58,386 nucleotides of DNA from Actinomycetes bacterium. Its GTDB lineage: Bacteria; Actinomycetota; Acidimicrobiia; Acidimicrobiales; Palsa-688. Under the pieces are notes generated by a model. The model was not told the DNA's origin. It worked only from the letters and a program-made list of their open reading frames with translations, and ran no database searches. This document shows positions 51,718 to 58,386 of this stretch, piece after piece. The stretch spans positions 1-58,386 of the forward strand of contig JAJZAM010000004.1 in NCBI GenBank assembly GCA_021799445.1, given 5' to 3'. Position 1 is the first letter of the stretch, and each line of letters begins with the position of its first letter. A program made the translations under genes and the position numbers.

Positions 51718-53082
51718 ATGTTCGAGTCGCTGACTGACCGTTTCGACAGTATCTTCACAAAGCTCCGGGGCAGAGGAAGGCTCAGCGAGGCCGACGTCGA
51801 CGAGGCGATGAGAGAGATCCGCCTCGCCCTGCTCCAAGCGGACGTCAACCTGCGCGTGGTGCGGGACTTCGTCGGTCGGGTCCGTGAACAACTGATCGGA
51901 TTGGACCTCTCCCAGAGCCTCACTCCCGGCCAGCAGGTCGTCAAAGTAGTCCACGAGGAGCTGAAGAGGATCCTCGGCGGGGACACCCTGAAGATCACTT
52001 ACGCTCCGAAGCCGCCGACAGTAGTCCTCCTAGCCGGCCTGCAAGGAGCGGGTAAGACCACGACGGCAGCGAAGCTGGCGTCGTGGTACAAGCGCAGCCA
52101 GGGTCGCAACCCGCTCTTGGTGGCCGCCGACCTTCAAAGACCGGCAGCGGTCGAACAGCTAAAAGTCCTCGCCAAGCAGGTCGGCGTGCCGGTGTTCAGC
52201 GAGCCTTCCGATCCGGTCACGGTGGCTAAGAAAGGACTTGAAGAGGCGGTCCGGGTCGGCAGGGACGTGCTGATCGTCGACACCGCCGGTCGACTTGCTA
52301 TCGATGAAGAGTTGATGGAGGAGGTTCGCCTGATATCCGAGGCGACGGCACCTCACTACACGTTCCTCGTGATCGACGCCATGATCGGCCAAGACGCTGT
52401 GGCGACAGCGGAGGCCTTCCACAAGACCCTCGAACTTGACGGGGTCATCCTAACCAAGATCGACGGTGACGCCAGGGGCGGAGCCGCGCTATCCGTCAAG
52501 GAGGTCGTCGGGCGGCCGATAGTCTTCGCGTCAACGGGCGAGAAGCTCGGCGACTTCGAGCAGTTTCACCCGGATCGGATGGCGGACCGGATCCTCGGAA
52601 TGGGCGACGTCTTGACCCTGATCGAAAAGGCGGAGGCGACCCTCGACAAAGAGCAAGCCGAGCAGGCTCTCAGCAGGCTTCAGCAGGGCCAGTTCACCCT
52701 CGACGATTTCTTGGATCAGATGCAGCAGGTCAAGAAGATGGGCCCGCTTTCAGGTCTGATAGGGATGATCCCGGGGCTACCTAAAGAGGTGCGAAGCGCC
52801 GACATCGACGACTCGATGATGGGACCGATCGAGGCCGTGATAAGGTCCATGACGCCGGAGGAGCGCCGCAACCCTTCTATAATAAACGGGTCGCGACGCG
52901 CGCGGATAGCCCGTGGGAGTGGCACGAGTGTGCAGGAGGTGAATAACCTCTTGGACAGGTTCAAGCAGATGCAAACTTACATGCGCCAAATGGCGTCCAT
53001 GCCGGGAGTTATGGGCCGGGCTGCACGGCGGGCGACGTCAGGCCCGAAGAGGATCAACAACAAAAAGAAAAAGCGCCGCTAA
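51718..53082 (+). CDS. ffh: Signal recognition particle protein Ffh
   Basis: A 454-residue SRP54. The N domain (1-85) and G domain ('GLQGAGKTTTAAKLA', 'DTAGRLAIDEELMEE', 'TKIDGDARGGAALS') are followed by the Met-rich M domain ('MTPEERRNPSIINGSRRARI', 'MRQMASMPGVM') that binds signal peptides and 4.5S RNA. The basic tail is 'NNKKKKRR'. No SRP RNA gene was recognised in this window. Confidence 0.97.
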   Translation: MFESLTDRFDSIFTKLRGRGRLSEADVDEAMREIRLALLQADVNLRVVRDFVGRVREQLIGLDLSQSLTPGQQVVKVVHEELKRILGGDTLKITYAPKPPTVVLLAGLQGAGKTTTAAKLASWYKRSQGRNPLLVAADLQRPAAVEQLKVLAKQVGVPVFSEPSDPVTVAKKGLEEAVRVGRDVLIVDTAGRLAIDEELMEEVRLISEATAPHYTFLVIDAMIGQDAVATAEAFHKTLELDGVILTKIDGDARGGAALSVKEVVGRPIVFASTGEKLGDFEQFHPDRMADRILGMGDVLTLIEKAEATLDKEQAEQALSRLQQGQFTLDDFLDQMQQVKKMGPLSGLIGMIPGLPKEVRSADIDDSMMGPIEAVIRSMTPEERRNPSIINGSRRARIARGSGTSVQEVNNLLDRFKQMQTYMRQMASMPGVMGRAARRATSGPKRINNKKKKRR

Positions 53083-53106
53083 GCGCATGAGAGGCTAGGC
53101 AACTAC

Positions 53107-53361
53107 ATGGCAGTGAAGCTCCGCTTGATGCGGATGGGAAAGAAGAAGCAGCCCTTTTACAGAGTCGTCGCGGCGGACAGCCGTTCGCCTCGTGACGGTC
53201 GTTTCATCGAGATCCTCGGCACTTACGAACCGCTGGCTGAGCCAAGTCGGTTCCGCGTCGACAGGGACAAAGTTGCCCGCTGGATAAGCAACGGCGCCCA
53301 GCCGACTGAGACCGTCGCGAGGCTTCTGGCCCGCGAGGAACCGGTTGCCGAGGTTTCATGA
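53107..53361 (+). CDS. rpsP: 30S ribosomal protein S16
   Basis: An 84-residue S16 with '[20 protein letters not shown]' and '[14 protein letters not shown]'. It lies 24 nt after ffh. Its stop overlaps the KH-protein start in ATGA, indicating coupling. Confidence 0.97.
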   Translation: MAVKLRLMRMGKKKQPFYRVVAADSRSPRDGRFIEILGTYEPLAEPSRFRVDRDKVARWISNGAQPTETVARLLAREEPVAEVS

Positions 53362-53657
53362 CCTCAGCCGACCTCGACGACTTTTCTGACGACTGGGGTC
53401 CCGACGATCACGTGCACGCCGGGCGCGCCGGCGCGGTGCTCGCCTACGTCGCTCAGAGCCTGGTAGAGGATCCTGAGCAGGTGAGGGTCGCTGCGTCCGA
53501 AGGGCGCAACAAGACGCTTCTCACCCTTAGCGTCGCCCCGGAAGACGTAGGACGGGTCATCGGCCGCCGGGGCAGGGTGGCCCAGGCGCTGCGCATAGTC
53601 GTTCGCGCAGCTGGGGTGCGCGACGGCCAGGACGTCCAGGTAGACATAGCCGATTGA
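53358..53657 (+). CDS. khpA: KH-domain RNA-binding protein KhpA
   Basis: A 99-residue protein with a single KH domain whose GxxG loop is in '[18 protein letters not shown]'. An acidic N-terminal extension (~1-25) is longer than in most KhpA proteins. KhpA binds RNA, usually with KhpB, and affects cell division and translation. It overlaps rpsP (ATGA) and rimM (TTGA). Confidence 0.92.
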   Translation: MTSADLDDFSDDWGPDDHVHAGRAGAVLAYVAQSLVEDPEQVRVAASEGRNKTLLTLSVAPEDVGRVIGRRGRVAQALRIVVRAAGVRDGQDVQVDIAD

Positions 53658-54181
53658 CGGCTGTGCATCTAGGCGGTGACGTGCCCTGCCCTTCGAAGGG
53701 TGACACACTTTTGTTGGAGATCGGGCGGGTGCTCAAGCCGCACGGGCTTAGAGGCAACGTCGCCGTGGAGCTTTTCTCCAACCGCGCCGAGCGCCTCGAA
53801 GCTGGCTCCGTTCTGACCTGCAGCGGGCGTCGCCTGGAAGTGCAAAGTTCCTCACCGTTGCCGGGACGTCCCGCCGGGTCGCGTTGGCTCGTGTCCTTCG
53901 TCGGGGTGCAAGACGTTGAAACCGTCGAGACGATGCGCGGGGCGACCTTGTTAGCCGAGCCGCTGAAACTGCAGGACGCCCTGTGGGTCCACGAGCTGGT
54001 CGGATCGGACCTCCACGACGTCCACGGTGACGTCGTAGGCCGGATAGCAGCCGTCCAGGCCAACCCTGCCAGCGACCTTCTCGTTCTCAGCGACGGCCGC
54101 TTGGTGCCACTGACGTTCGTTTCGAAAGATTCCAACGGGAAGTTTGTGGTCGACCCGCCGGTTGGTCTGCTCGACCTTTGA
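53654..54181 (+). CDS. rimM: Ribosome maturation factor RimM
   Basis: A 175-residue RimM with the N-terminal domain ('LEIGRVLKPHGLRGNVAVEL') and a C-terminal PRC-barrel ('DLHDVHGDVVGRIAAVQ', 'VPLTFVSKDSNGKFVVDPP'). It acts in 30S head assembly with S19. The TTG start at 53654 overlaps khpA; a later start near 'LLLEIGRV' cannot be ruled out. Confidence 0.93.
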   Translation: MTAVHLGGDVPCPSKGDTLLLEIGRVLKPHGLRGNVAVELFSNRAERLEAGSVLTCSGRRLEVQSSSPLPGRPAGSRWLVSFVGVQDVETVETMRGATLLAEPLKLQDALWVHELVGSDLHDVHGDVVGRIAAVQANPASDLLVLSDGRLVPLTFVSKDSNGKFVVDPPVGLLDL

Positions 54182-54208
54182 CCCTAACGTTGAGCCCCTA
54201 ACGTTGAG
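54182..54208 (+). repeat. 13-bp direct duplication at the rimM-trmD junction
   Basis: CCCTAACGTTGAG occurs at 54182-54194 and 54196-54208. The second copy includes the likely TTG start of trmD, so the duplication makes two near-identical start contexts in different frames. Confidence 0.7.
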
Positions 54209-55004
54209 GATCGATGTCATAACGATATTCCCTGACATGGTCACCCGGTGGCTGGACGAGAGCCTGATCGGCAGGGCCAGGAGGGAAGGTCTGGTCGACA
54301 TCCGGGTTCACGACCTGCGTTCCGGTGCGCCAGACCCTCGCAGGTCGGTCGACGACAGTCCTTACGGTGGGGGCGCTGGCATGGTCATACGCCCGGAGCC
54401 CGTGTTCAACGTCGTCGAGCGCGAGGAACCCCCGCGGCCGTTGTTGCTCTTGGCGCCCAGCGGTAGACGCTTCGACCAGGAGACGGCGACGACCATGGCA
54501 GCCTGGGAGGGCTTCAGCCTCCTGTGCGGCCGTTACGAAGGTGTCGACCAGCGTGTGAGCGACCACCTCTGCGACGGTGAGCTATCCGTCGGGGACTTCG
54601 TGCTCGCTGGTGGCGAGGTAGCTGCGTTGGCTGTCATCGAGGCGGTAACCCGCCTAGTTCCCGGGGTGATGGGAAACGAAAACTCGGCGCAAGAGGAGAG
54701 CTTCAGCGCTGGCCTGCTCGAATACCCCCAGTACACGAGACCAGCTGTCCTGAGAGGGTGGGAGGTCCCAGCGGTTCTGCTCAGCGGCGATCACGGGCTG
54801 GTAGCCCGCTGGCGGCTGGCGCAGTCGCTGGCGAGAACAGCGAGGCTCAGGCCCGACATCATCGCCGCCCGAGGTGGGCTCAGCGAGCGGGAGATACTTC
54901 TGCTCGCCGAGTTCGGCTTGGAGCCGCTAACCTTGAGCGTTCGGACCCCTGGTCCATTCGACGCTGTTTCCACCAGGAGCGATACCCCCAATGAACCCGA
55001 CTGA
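54204..55004 (+). CDS. trmD: tRNA (guanine-37-N1)-methyltransferase
   Basis: A 266-residue SPOUT methyltransferase. '[12 protein letters not shown]' is the standard N-terminus, '[12 protein letters not shown]' the substrate loop, and '[13 protein letters not shown]' with '[15 protein letters not shown]' forms the SAM-binding trefoil knot. It prevents +1 frameshifting by making m1G37. I chose TTG 54204 since it gives the conserved N-terminus; the frame is open to 54144, inside rimM. The 3' end overlaps rplS by 14 nt. Confidence 0.95.
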   Translation: MRIDVITIFPDMVTRWLDESLIGRARREGLVDIRVHDLRSGAPDPRRSVDDSPYGGGAGMVIRPEPVFNVVEREEPPRPLLLLAPSGRRFDQETATTMAAWEGFSLLCGRYEGVDQRVSDHLCDGELSVGDFVLAGGEVAALAVIEAVTRLVPGVMGNENSAQEESFSAGLLEYPQYTRPAVLRGWEVPAVLLSGDHGLVARWRLAQSLARTARLRPDIIAARGGLSEREILLLAEFGLEPLTLSVRTPGPFDAVSTRSDTPNEPD

Positions 55005-55356
55005 CCTGATAGACCGCGACGCCATCCGCGATGACGTGCCGGACTTCTCCCCCGGCGACACTCTCAAGGTGCACGTTAGAGTCGTGGAGGGCACCCGCGA
55101 GCGGGTACAGATCTTCCAGGGTGCGGTCATCCGCCGTCAAGGGTCTGGCATCAGGGAGACTTTCACGGTCCGCAAGCTCAGCTTCGGGGTCGGCGTGGAG
55201 AGAACCTTCCCGCTGCACTCTCCAGTCCTCGCGAAGATCGAGGTGGTCACCAACGGTGACGTTCGTCGTGCCAAGCTGTACTACCTGCGAGACCGTACCG
55301 GCAAGGCCGCCAAGATCAAGGAGAAGCGCACTCCCACCGGCTCAGCGCCGAAGTAG
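54991..55356 (+). CDS. rplS: 50S ribosomal protein L19
   Basis: A 121-residue L19 ('[20 protein letters not shown]', '[15 protein letters not shown]', '[15 protein letters not shown]', '[17 protein letters not shown]'). It overlaps the end of trmD by 14 nt. The usual actinobacterial followers lepB and rnhB are absent. Confidence 0.97.
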   Translation: MNPTDLIDRDAIRDDVPDFSPGDTLKVHVRVVEGTRERVQIFQGAVIRRQGSGIRETFTVRKLSFGVGVERTFPLHSPVLAKIEVVTNGDVRRAKLYYLRDRTGKAAKIKEKRTPTGSAPK

Positions 55357-55468
55357 TCCCAGCTCGGCGTCCTAAGCCGCCCGGCGCTGCTGACCGTGGC
55401 TGCCAAGCGCGCCGGCTTTCGGCTACCGGCGGCGAAGGAGGCTGTGATGCTGGCGGCGGTAACAGTGT

Positions 55469-55798
55469 CTAAGACGCTTCCCGCTTGCGGGCTCTGACGG
55501 CAGTGCCGTAGGCGCAGATCTCGGTCCAGTTCCCGCCCATCTCCGAGGTGTCGAAGCGCATGGCGAGCACGGCGTCAGCGCCTTTGGCGGTAGCTTCGTC
55601 GACCATTCGGGCGATCACCTCCTGCCTGCTTGCCACGAGGTTCTTGGTCATCCCTTTGAGCTCCCCGCCGGCGAGTGACTTGAGCGCGGCGCCGAGTTGC
55701 GAGCCGACATTGCGGCTTCGGACGGTCAGGCCGAACACCTCGCCGATCACTTCGGTGATCTCCCAGCCGGGAATGTCGTTCATGGTCGATATCAACAT
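55469..55798 (-). CDS. YbjQ/UPF0145 family protein
   Basis: A 109-residue protein: 'GWEITEVIGEVFGLTVRSRN', 'QEVIARMVDEATAKGADAVL' and 'WTEICAYGTAV' are diagnostic of the pentamer-forming YbjQ family. No activity is known. It lies on the opposite strand between rplS and DUF2469, where lepB-rnhB would be expected. Confidence 0.9.
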   Translation of the reverse strand: MLISTMNDIPGWEITEVIGEVFGLTVRSRNVGSQLGAALKSLAGGELKGMTKNLVASRQEVIARMVDEATAKGADAVLAMRFDTSEMGGNWTEICAYGTAVRARKREAS

Positions 55799-55927
55799 CA
55801 GATCGGAGCATAGACCGATCCCGATCGCGCCCGGCGAAGAGGCAGGGTCAGCCGGCCACGAGCTCGGCTGGCGGTCGGCCTCCCGGCCTGGCGTGGCCGT
55901 CGGCCTCCCAGCGTCTCAGCGGTGGCC

Positions 55928-55933
55928 TAGCAT
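55928..55933 (+). promoter_or_regulatory. Putative -10 of the DUF2469-yraN unit
   Basis: TAGCAT is identical to the candidates before fakA and the LLM oxidoreductase gene. It lies 7 nt before a GTG (55941) that opens a 7-codon reading frame. Confidence 0.35.
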
Positions 55934-55940
55934 GACAGTC

Positions 55941-55964
55941 GTGAGTGAAGCAGTGCCCCGATGA
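55941..55964 (+). other. Possible 7-codon leader ORF coupled to the DUF2469 gene
   Basis: GTG 55941 starts a short frame (MSEAVPR) ending in TGA at 55962-55964, which overlaps the ATG of the DUF2469 gene in ATGA. With TAGCAT 7 nt upstream it could be a leaderless mini-gene that delivers ribosomes to the next start. Such a short ORF could occur by chance. Confidence 0.3.
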
Positions 55965-56257
55965 GCGCCGAGGACCTCGAACGCTACGAGACCGAGATCG
56001 AACTTGCTCTCTACCAGGAGTACCGCGCCGTTCTCGCTATGTTCAAATATGTAGTCGAGACGGAGCGGCGCTTCTACCTGGCCAACGAGGTGCAGGTAGA
56101 GCCCAGGGGGGAGGGGGAGCGGACCTTCTTCGAGATCTCTTTGAGGGACGCCTGGGTGTGGGACATGTACCGGCCCGCGAGGTTCGTGTCATCGGTTCGG
56201 GTGCTCACGTTCAAAGATGTCAACGTCGAAGAGCTCCCCGACAAGGACTCGTTCTGA
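55961..56257 (+). CDS. DUF2469 family protein
   Basis: A 98-residue acidic protein: 'MSAEDLERYETEIELALYQE', 'MFKYVVETERRFYLANEV' and 'DAWVWDMYRPARFV'. It is an actinobacterial signature family (M. tuberculosis Rv2901c) normally found between rnhB and yraN. Its function is unknown. It is followed at once by yraN. Confidence 0.93.
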   Translation: MSAEDLERYETEIELALYQEYRAVLAMFKYVVETERRFYLANEVQVEPRGEGERTFFEISLRDAWVWDMYRPARFVSSVRVLTFKDVNVEELPDKDSF

Positions 56258-56258
56258 A

Positions 56259-56633
56259 ATGCCCGCCGCCTCGGTTTCGCAGCGCCGCCGGAACCTCGGT
56301 GCCTACGGGGAGGACTTGGCGGTGCAGTGGTATCAGGAGCGGGGCTTCGAGGTCCTCGACCGTAACTGGCGATGCCCGCAGGGCGAGATCGACATAGTCG
56401 CCGCCAAGGGCGACGTCTTGGTCTTCAGCGAAGTCAAGACAAGAACGTCGGACATCTTCGGGAAGCCCTTCGAAGCTGTCGGCCCCGCCAAGCAGCGAAG
56501 AATGCGCCGCCTGGCTGGCGCATGGCTTCGTACGCTCCCAGCCCGAGCCGGGAGGCGACGCTCTTTTACGGTCCGCTTCGACGTCGTGTCGGTCACCTCG
56601 GAAGCCCTAAGCGTCATCGAAGCGGCGTTTTGA
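56259..56633 (+). CDS. yraN: YraN/UPF0102 family endonuclease-like protein
   Basis: A 124-residue protein with a restriction-endonuclease-like core: 'GAYGEDLAVQWYQERGFEVL', 'NWRCPQGEIDIVA' and 'VFSEVKTRTSDIFG', giving the E...GEID...EVK metal-binding set. No substrate is established. ATG 56259 is 1 nt after the DUF2469 stop; the frame is open earlier, but that part overlaps that gene. comM/dprA, often next, are not present. Confidence 0.93.
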   Translation: MPAASVSQRRRNLGAYGEDLAVQWYQERGFEVLDRNWRCPQGEIDIVAAKGDVLVFSEVKTRTSDIFGKPFEAVGPAKQRRMRRLAGAWLRTLPARAGRRRSFTVRFDVVSVTSEALSVIEAAF

Positions 56634-56720
56634 GCTCTGACACCACCAAAGGGAGGCGTCCGTCCGCAGCGCTGCTTGAGCGGCCGTCGCCGGAACCTCT
56701 CAGATTGAGGTGTTTCTGCC

Positions 56721-57902
56721 GTGCAGCAAGGTGATCCTCGCCGGTCGGCTGAGACCCTGGCGGTTTGTTTAGGCCGTCCACCAGCCGAACCGGGATCCCC
56801 GCTTAACCCTGCTCTCGTGCTCAGCTCCACCTTCCACCAAGGCGGCCCGCACGCCTACTCACGCGACGGTAACCCCACCTGGGAAGGATTCGAGGCGCTT
56901 GTCGGCGGGCTCGAAGGCGGAAACTGCCTTACGTTCGCTTCGGGCATGGCGGCCATCTCAGCGATAGTCGAAACTCTGCCAGTCCCCGGGCGGGTCGTCG
57001 TCGCGGCCGACGCTTACAACGGGACACGCCGGCTTTTGGCGGACCTCTCGCGGCGAGGCCGCCTGCGCTTTAGGACAGTCGACGTCGCCTCGACCGACGA
57101 AGTCCTCGCCGTATGCTCGGAGATGGCGGAGACCCCAGGAAGGCCATCAGGCGCCGAGGGGACCTTCGGGGCGGGCGGACTTCTGTGGGTTGAAAGTCCG
57201 ACGAACCCTCTGCTGGCTATCGCGGATATCGAAGCTCTGTGCGCCGGCGCACACGAACTGGGCATGGACGTCGTAGTGGACAACACTTTCGCGTCGCCGC
57301 TCGGCCAGCAGCCGCTCGGGATGGGAGCCGACGTGGTGGTGCACAGCGCCACCAAGATCCTGTCCGGCCACTCTGACGTGCTGATCGGAGCGGTGGTGAC
57401 AAGACGGGACGAGGTTCTCTCCCAACTGGCCACCCGGCGGTCCTTGCACGGAGCTATCCCCGGTGCGCTGGAATCCTGGCTGGCTCTCAGAGGAGCCCGA
57501 ACACTCCACCTGCGCCAGGCCAGGTCGGCGTCGAGCGCTGGGCTTCTGGCGCGGCGACTCGCAGAGCATCCCGGTGTGGCCAAGGTCCACTATCCCGGCT
57601 TGGAGGGCCATCCTGGTCACGCGCTCGCCAGCCGGCAGATGAACGACTTCGGGATCATGGTCAGCTTCGAGATGGCCGGCGGGGCCGAAGCAGCCGACAA
57701 GGTGTGCCGCGCCTTGGAATTGGTTTGCGTAGCGACAAGCCTCGGGGGAGTGGAGACCCTCATAGAGCGCCGGGCTAGGTGGGCGGGAGAAGAGGCCATC
57801 CCGGGTGGACTGCTGCGACTCTCGGTTGGGATAGAAGACCCCGGGGACCTGTGGGCTGACCTGTCGGCGGCTTTGGACACCGCGAGCGGACGAACCCGCT
57901 GA
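56721..57902 (+). CDS. Cystathionine gamma-synthase/lyase-type PLP enzyme
   Basis: A 393-residue trans-sulfuration enzyme. 'LTFASGMAAISAIVE' and 'WVESPTNPLLAIADI' bind PLP, 'VVDNTFASPLGQQPLG' contains the cofactor Asp, and the Schiff-base Lys is in 'SATKILSGHSDVL'. 'SLGGVETLIERRA' is the C-terminal region. gamma-Synthase, gamma-lyase and methionine gamma-lyase cannot be separated by eye; a Cys/Met metabolic role is secure. The GTG start lies 87 nt after yraN. Confidence 0.88.
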   Translation: MQQGDPRRSAETLAVCLGRPPAEPGSPLNPALVLSSTFHQGGPHAYSRDGNPTWEGFEALVGGLEGGNCLTFASGMAAISAIVETLPVPGRVVVAADAYNGTRRLLADLSRRGRLRFRTVDVASTDEVLAVCSEMAETPGRPSGAEGTFGAGGLLWVESPTNPLLAIADIEALCAGAHELGMDVVVDNTFASPLGQQPLGMGADVVVHSATKILSGHSDVLIGAVVTRRDEVLSQLATRRSLHGAIPGALESWLALRGARTLHLRQARSASSAGLLARRLAEHPGVAKVHYPGLEGHPGHALASRQMNDFGIMVSFEMAGGAEAADKVCRALELVCVATSLGGVETLIERRARWAGEEAIPGGLLRLSVGIEDPGDLWADLSAALDTASGRTR

Positions 57903-57912
57903 CCTGGCGCCG

Positions 57913-58218
57913 TTAACGGCCCGGCCTTCGGGTGAGGCGACGTTCCCAGCAGGGTCGGTGCCAGTGGCGGCGAAGGTCAGGGTCATCGTACGGCACGACC
58001 ACAACGTGCCCCACCCCCGGCGGGACCGTCTGCTGGCAACCCGGACACACATAAGACTTGACAGCCCTAAACGGTTGCACGAAGCGCACCTCAGCCCCGT
58101 CGTTAAGCGAACTGGCGAGCTGCGACAGGCGATCCCGGGGTTCTCCCTGCCTTCTGGCACGACGTGTCACCCCTACATTGTGGGCCTGGCTGACCTGCTG
58201 TTGGTTCGCCGGTCGCAT
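57913..58218 (-). CDS. Small conserved actinobacterial zinc-ribbon-like protein
   Basis: About 101 residues. The basic, probably disordered N-terminus is followed by 'SYVCPGCQQTVPPGVGHVVV' and 'LRRHWHRPCWERR'. These give Cys-x2-Cys plus a His-x-His...Cys set that could bind zinc. Similar small proteins, often labelled 'ATP/GTP-binding protein' in actinobacterial genomes, have no known function. ATG 58218 is the preferred start; the frame is open to 58323 through repeat-containing sequence. Confidence 0.65.
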   Translation of the reverse strand: MRPANQQQVSQAHNVGVTRRARRQGEPRDRLSQLASSLNDGAEVRFVQPFRAVKSYVCPGCQQTVPPGVGHVVVVPYDDPDLRRHWHRPCWERRLTRRPGR

Positions 58219-58256
58219 TAGCCGGGCAGCTGACGACCAGAAGCGCCCGCCGCTGC

Positions 58257-58320
58257 CGATCCCGTGTTGGCCAGCGTCGAGCCCGTATTGGCAGCGCTGC
58301 CGAGTCCGTGTTGGCAGGGT
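58257..58320. repeat. Three imperfect ~22-bp repeats with a central palindrome
   Basis: CCGTGTTGGC (58262-58271), CCGTATTGGC (58283-58292) and CCGTGTTGGC (58306-58315), each preceded by CGA, are spaced 21 and 23 bp. The perfect palindrome GGCAGCGCTGCC (58290-58301) lies between copies 2 and 3. The block is upstream of the zinc-ribbon-like gene on -. Confidence 0.6.
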
Positions 58321-58386
58321 CACACCCCCGTCTTAGATTGTGGCGCAGCGTTAGGAAGCCCGCACCACCGGCTACCCACCACCCGT

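Overview
The window reads as an ordinary chromosomal stretch from a high-GC actinobacterium. The evidence is a mycothiol S-conjugate amidase (Mca), an F420-type LLM oxidoreductase, an RskA-type anti-sigma factor, GTP-dependent PEP carboxykinase, DUF2469, many GTG/TTG starts and an actinobacterial-type LexA box. The exported ferritin-like proteins, cupredoxin and divergent gene orders suggest a deep-branching lineage such as Acidimicrobiia, but that placement is inference. There are no rRNA genes, transposases, prophage or CRISPR arrays, I recognised no tRNA, and no gene-free stretch exceeds 300 bases.

Layout. 1-6.7 kb: the damage-mutagenesis genes imuB (5' end cut by the window) and dnaE2 on +, separated by a PAP2 phosphatase and an amidase on -; dnaE2 has a perfect LexA palindrome in its promoter. 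6.9-14.8 kb: a NuoF-like flavoprotein, a class II aldolase, a fused ECF transporter (membrane domain plus two ATPases) with its EcfT partner, then on - an orphan VirD4-like ATPase coupled to an EamA exporter, and a small membrane protein. 14.9-17.8 kb: mca, an SCP2-like protein, an ECF sigma factor and its zinc-type anti-sigma factor. 17.9-20.5 kb: ddl and murF, head to head, supplying and using D-Ala-D-Ala. 20.5-24 kb: an exported cupredoxin with two exported ferritin-like proteins on -, and a divergent DoxX-like membrane protein. 23.8-35.1 kb: a degenerate ChbG-like protein with a thiolase, an LLM oxidoreductase, a PH/SHOCT protein coupled to a metal-receptor-like protein, an alpha-methylacyl-CoA racemase, an FdhF/YdeP molybdoenzyme with a lone AsnC-type sensor domain, and pckG; thiL follows on +. 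35.2-37.1 kb: thiD, a GAF/BldC-like regulator, and rpmB on -.

37.2-57.9 kb is the conserved core: fakA-recG-rsmD-coaD-sepIVA-like-yceD-rpmF-plsX-acpP-rnc-mutM-smc-ftsY-ffh-rpsP-khpA-rimM-trmD-rplS, then DUF2469-yraN and a cystathionine-type PLP enzyme. It joins lipid-precursor supply (FakA, PlsX, ACP), ribosome and tRNA maturation, chromosome condensation and SRP targeting. Many genes overlap by 1-8 nt, indicating translational coupling. lepB and rnhB, usual after rplS, are absent, and a YbjQ gene lies there on the opposite strand.

A recurring signal is a TANNNT hexamer 5-9 nt before the start codon of genes that begin transcription units, with no Shine-Dalgarno sequence. This suggests that leaderless transcripts are common here. 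The best candidates for something undescribed are the cupredoxin/twin-ferritin-like/DoxX-like locus, the orphan VirD4-like/EamA pair, and the ChbG-like protein that has lost most of its catalytic residues.
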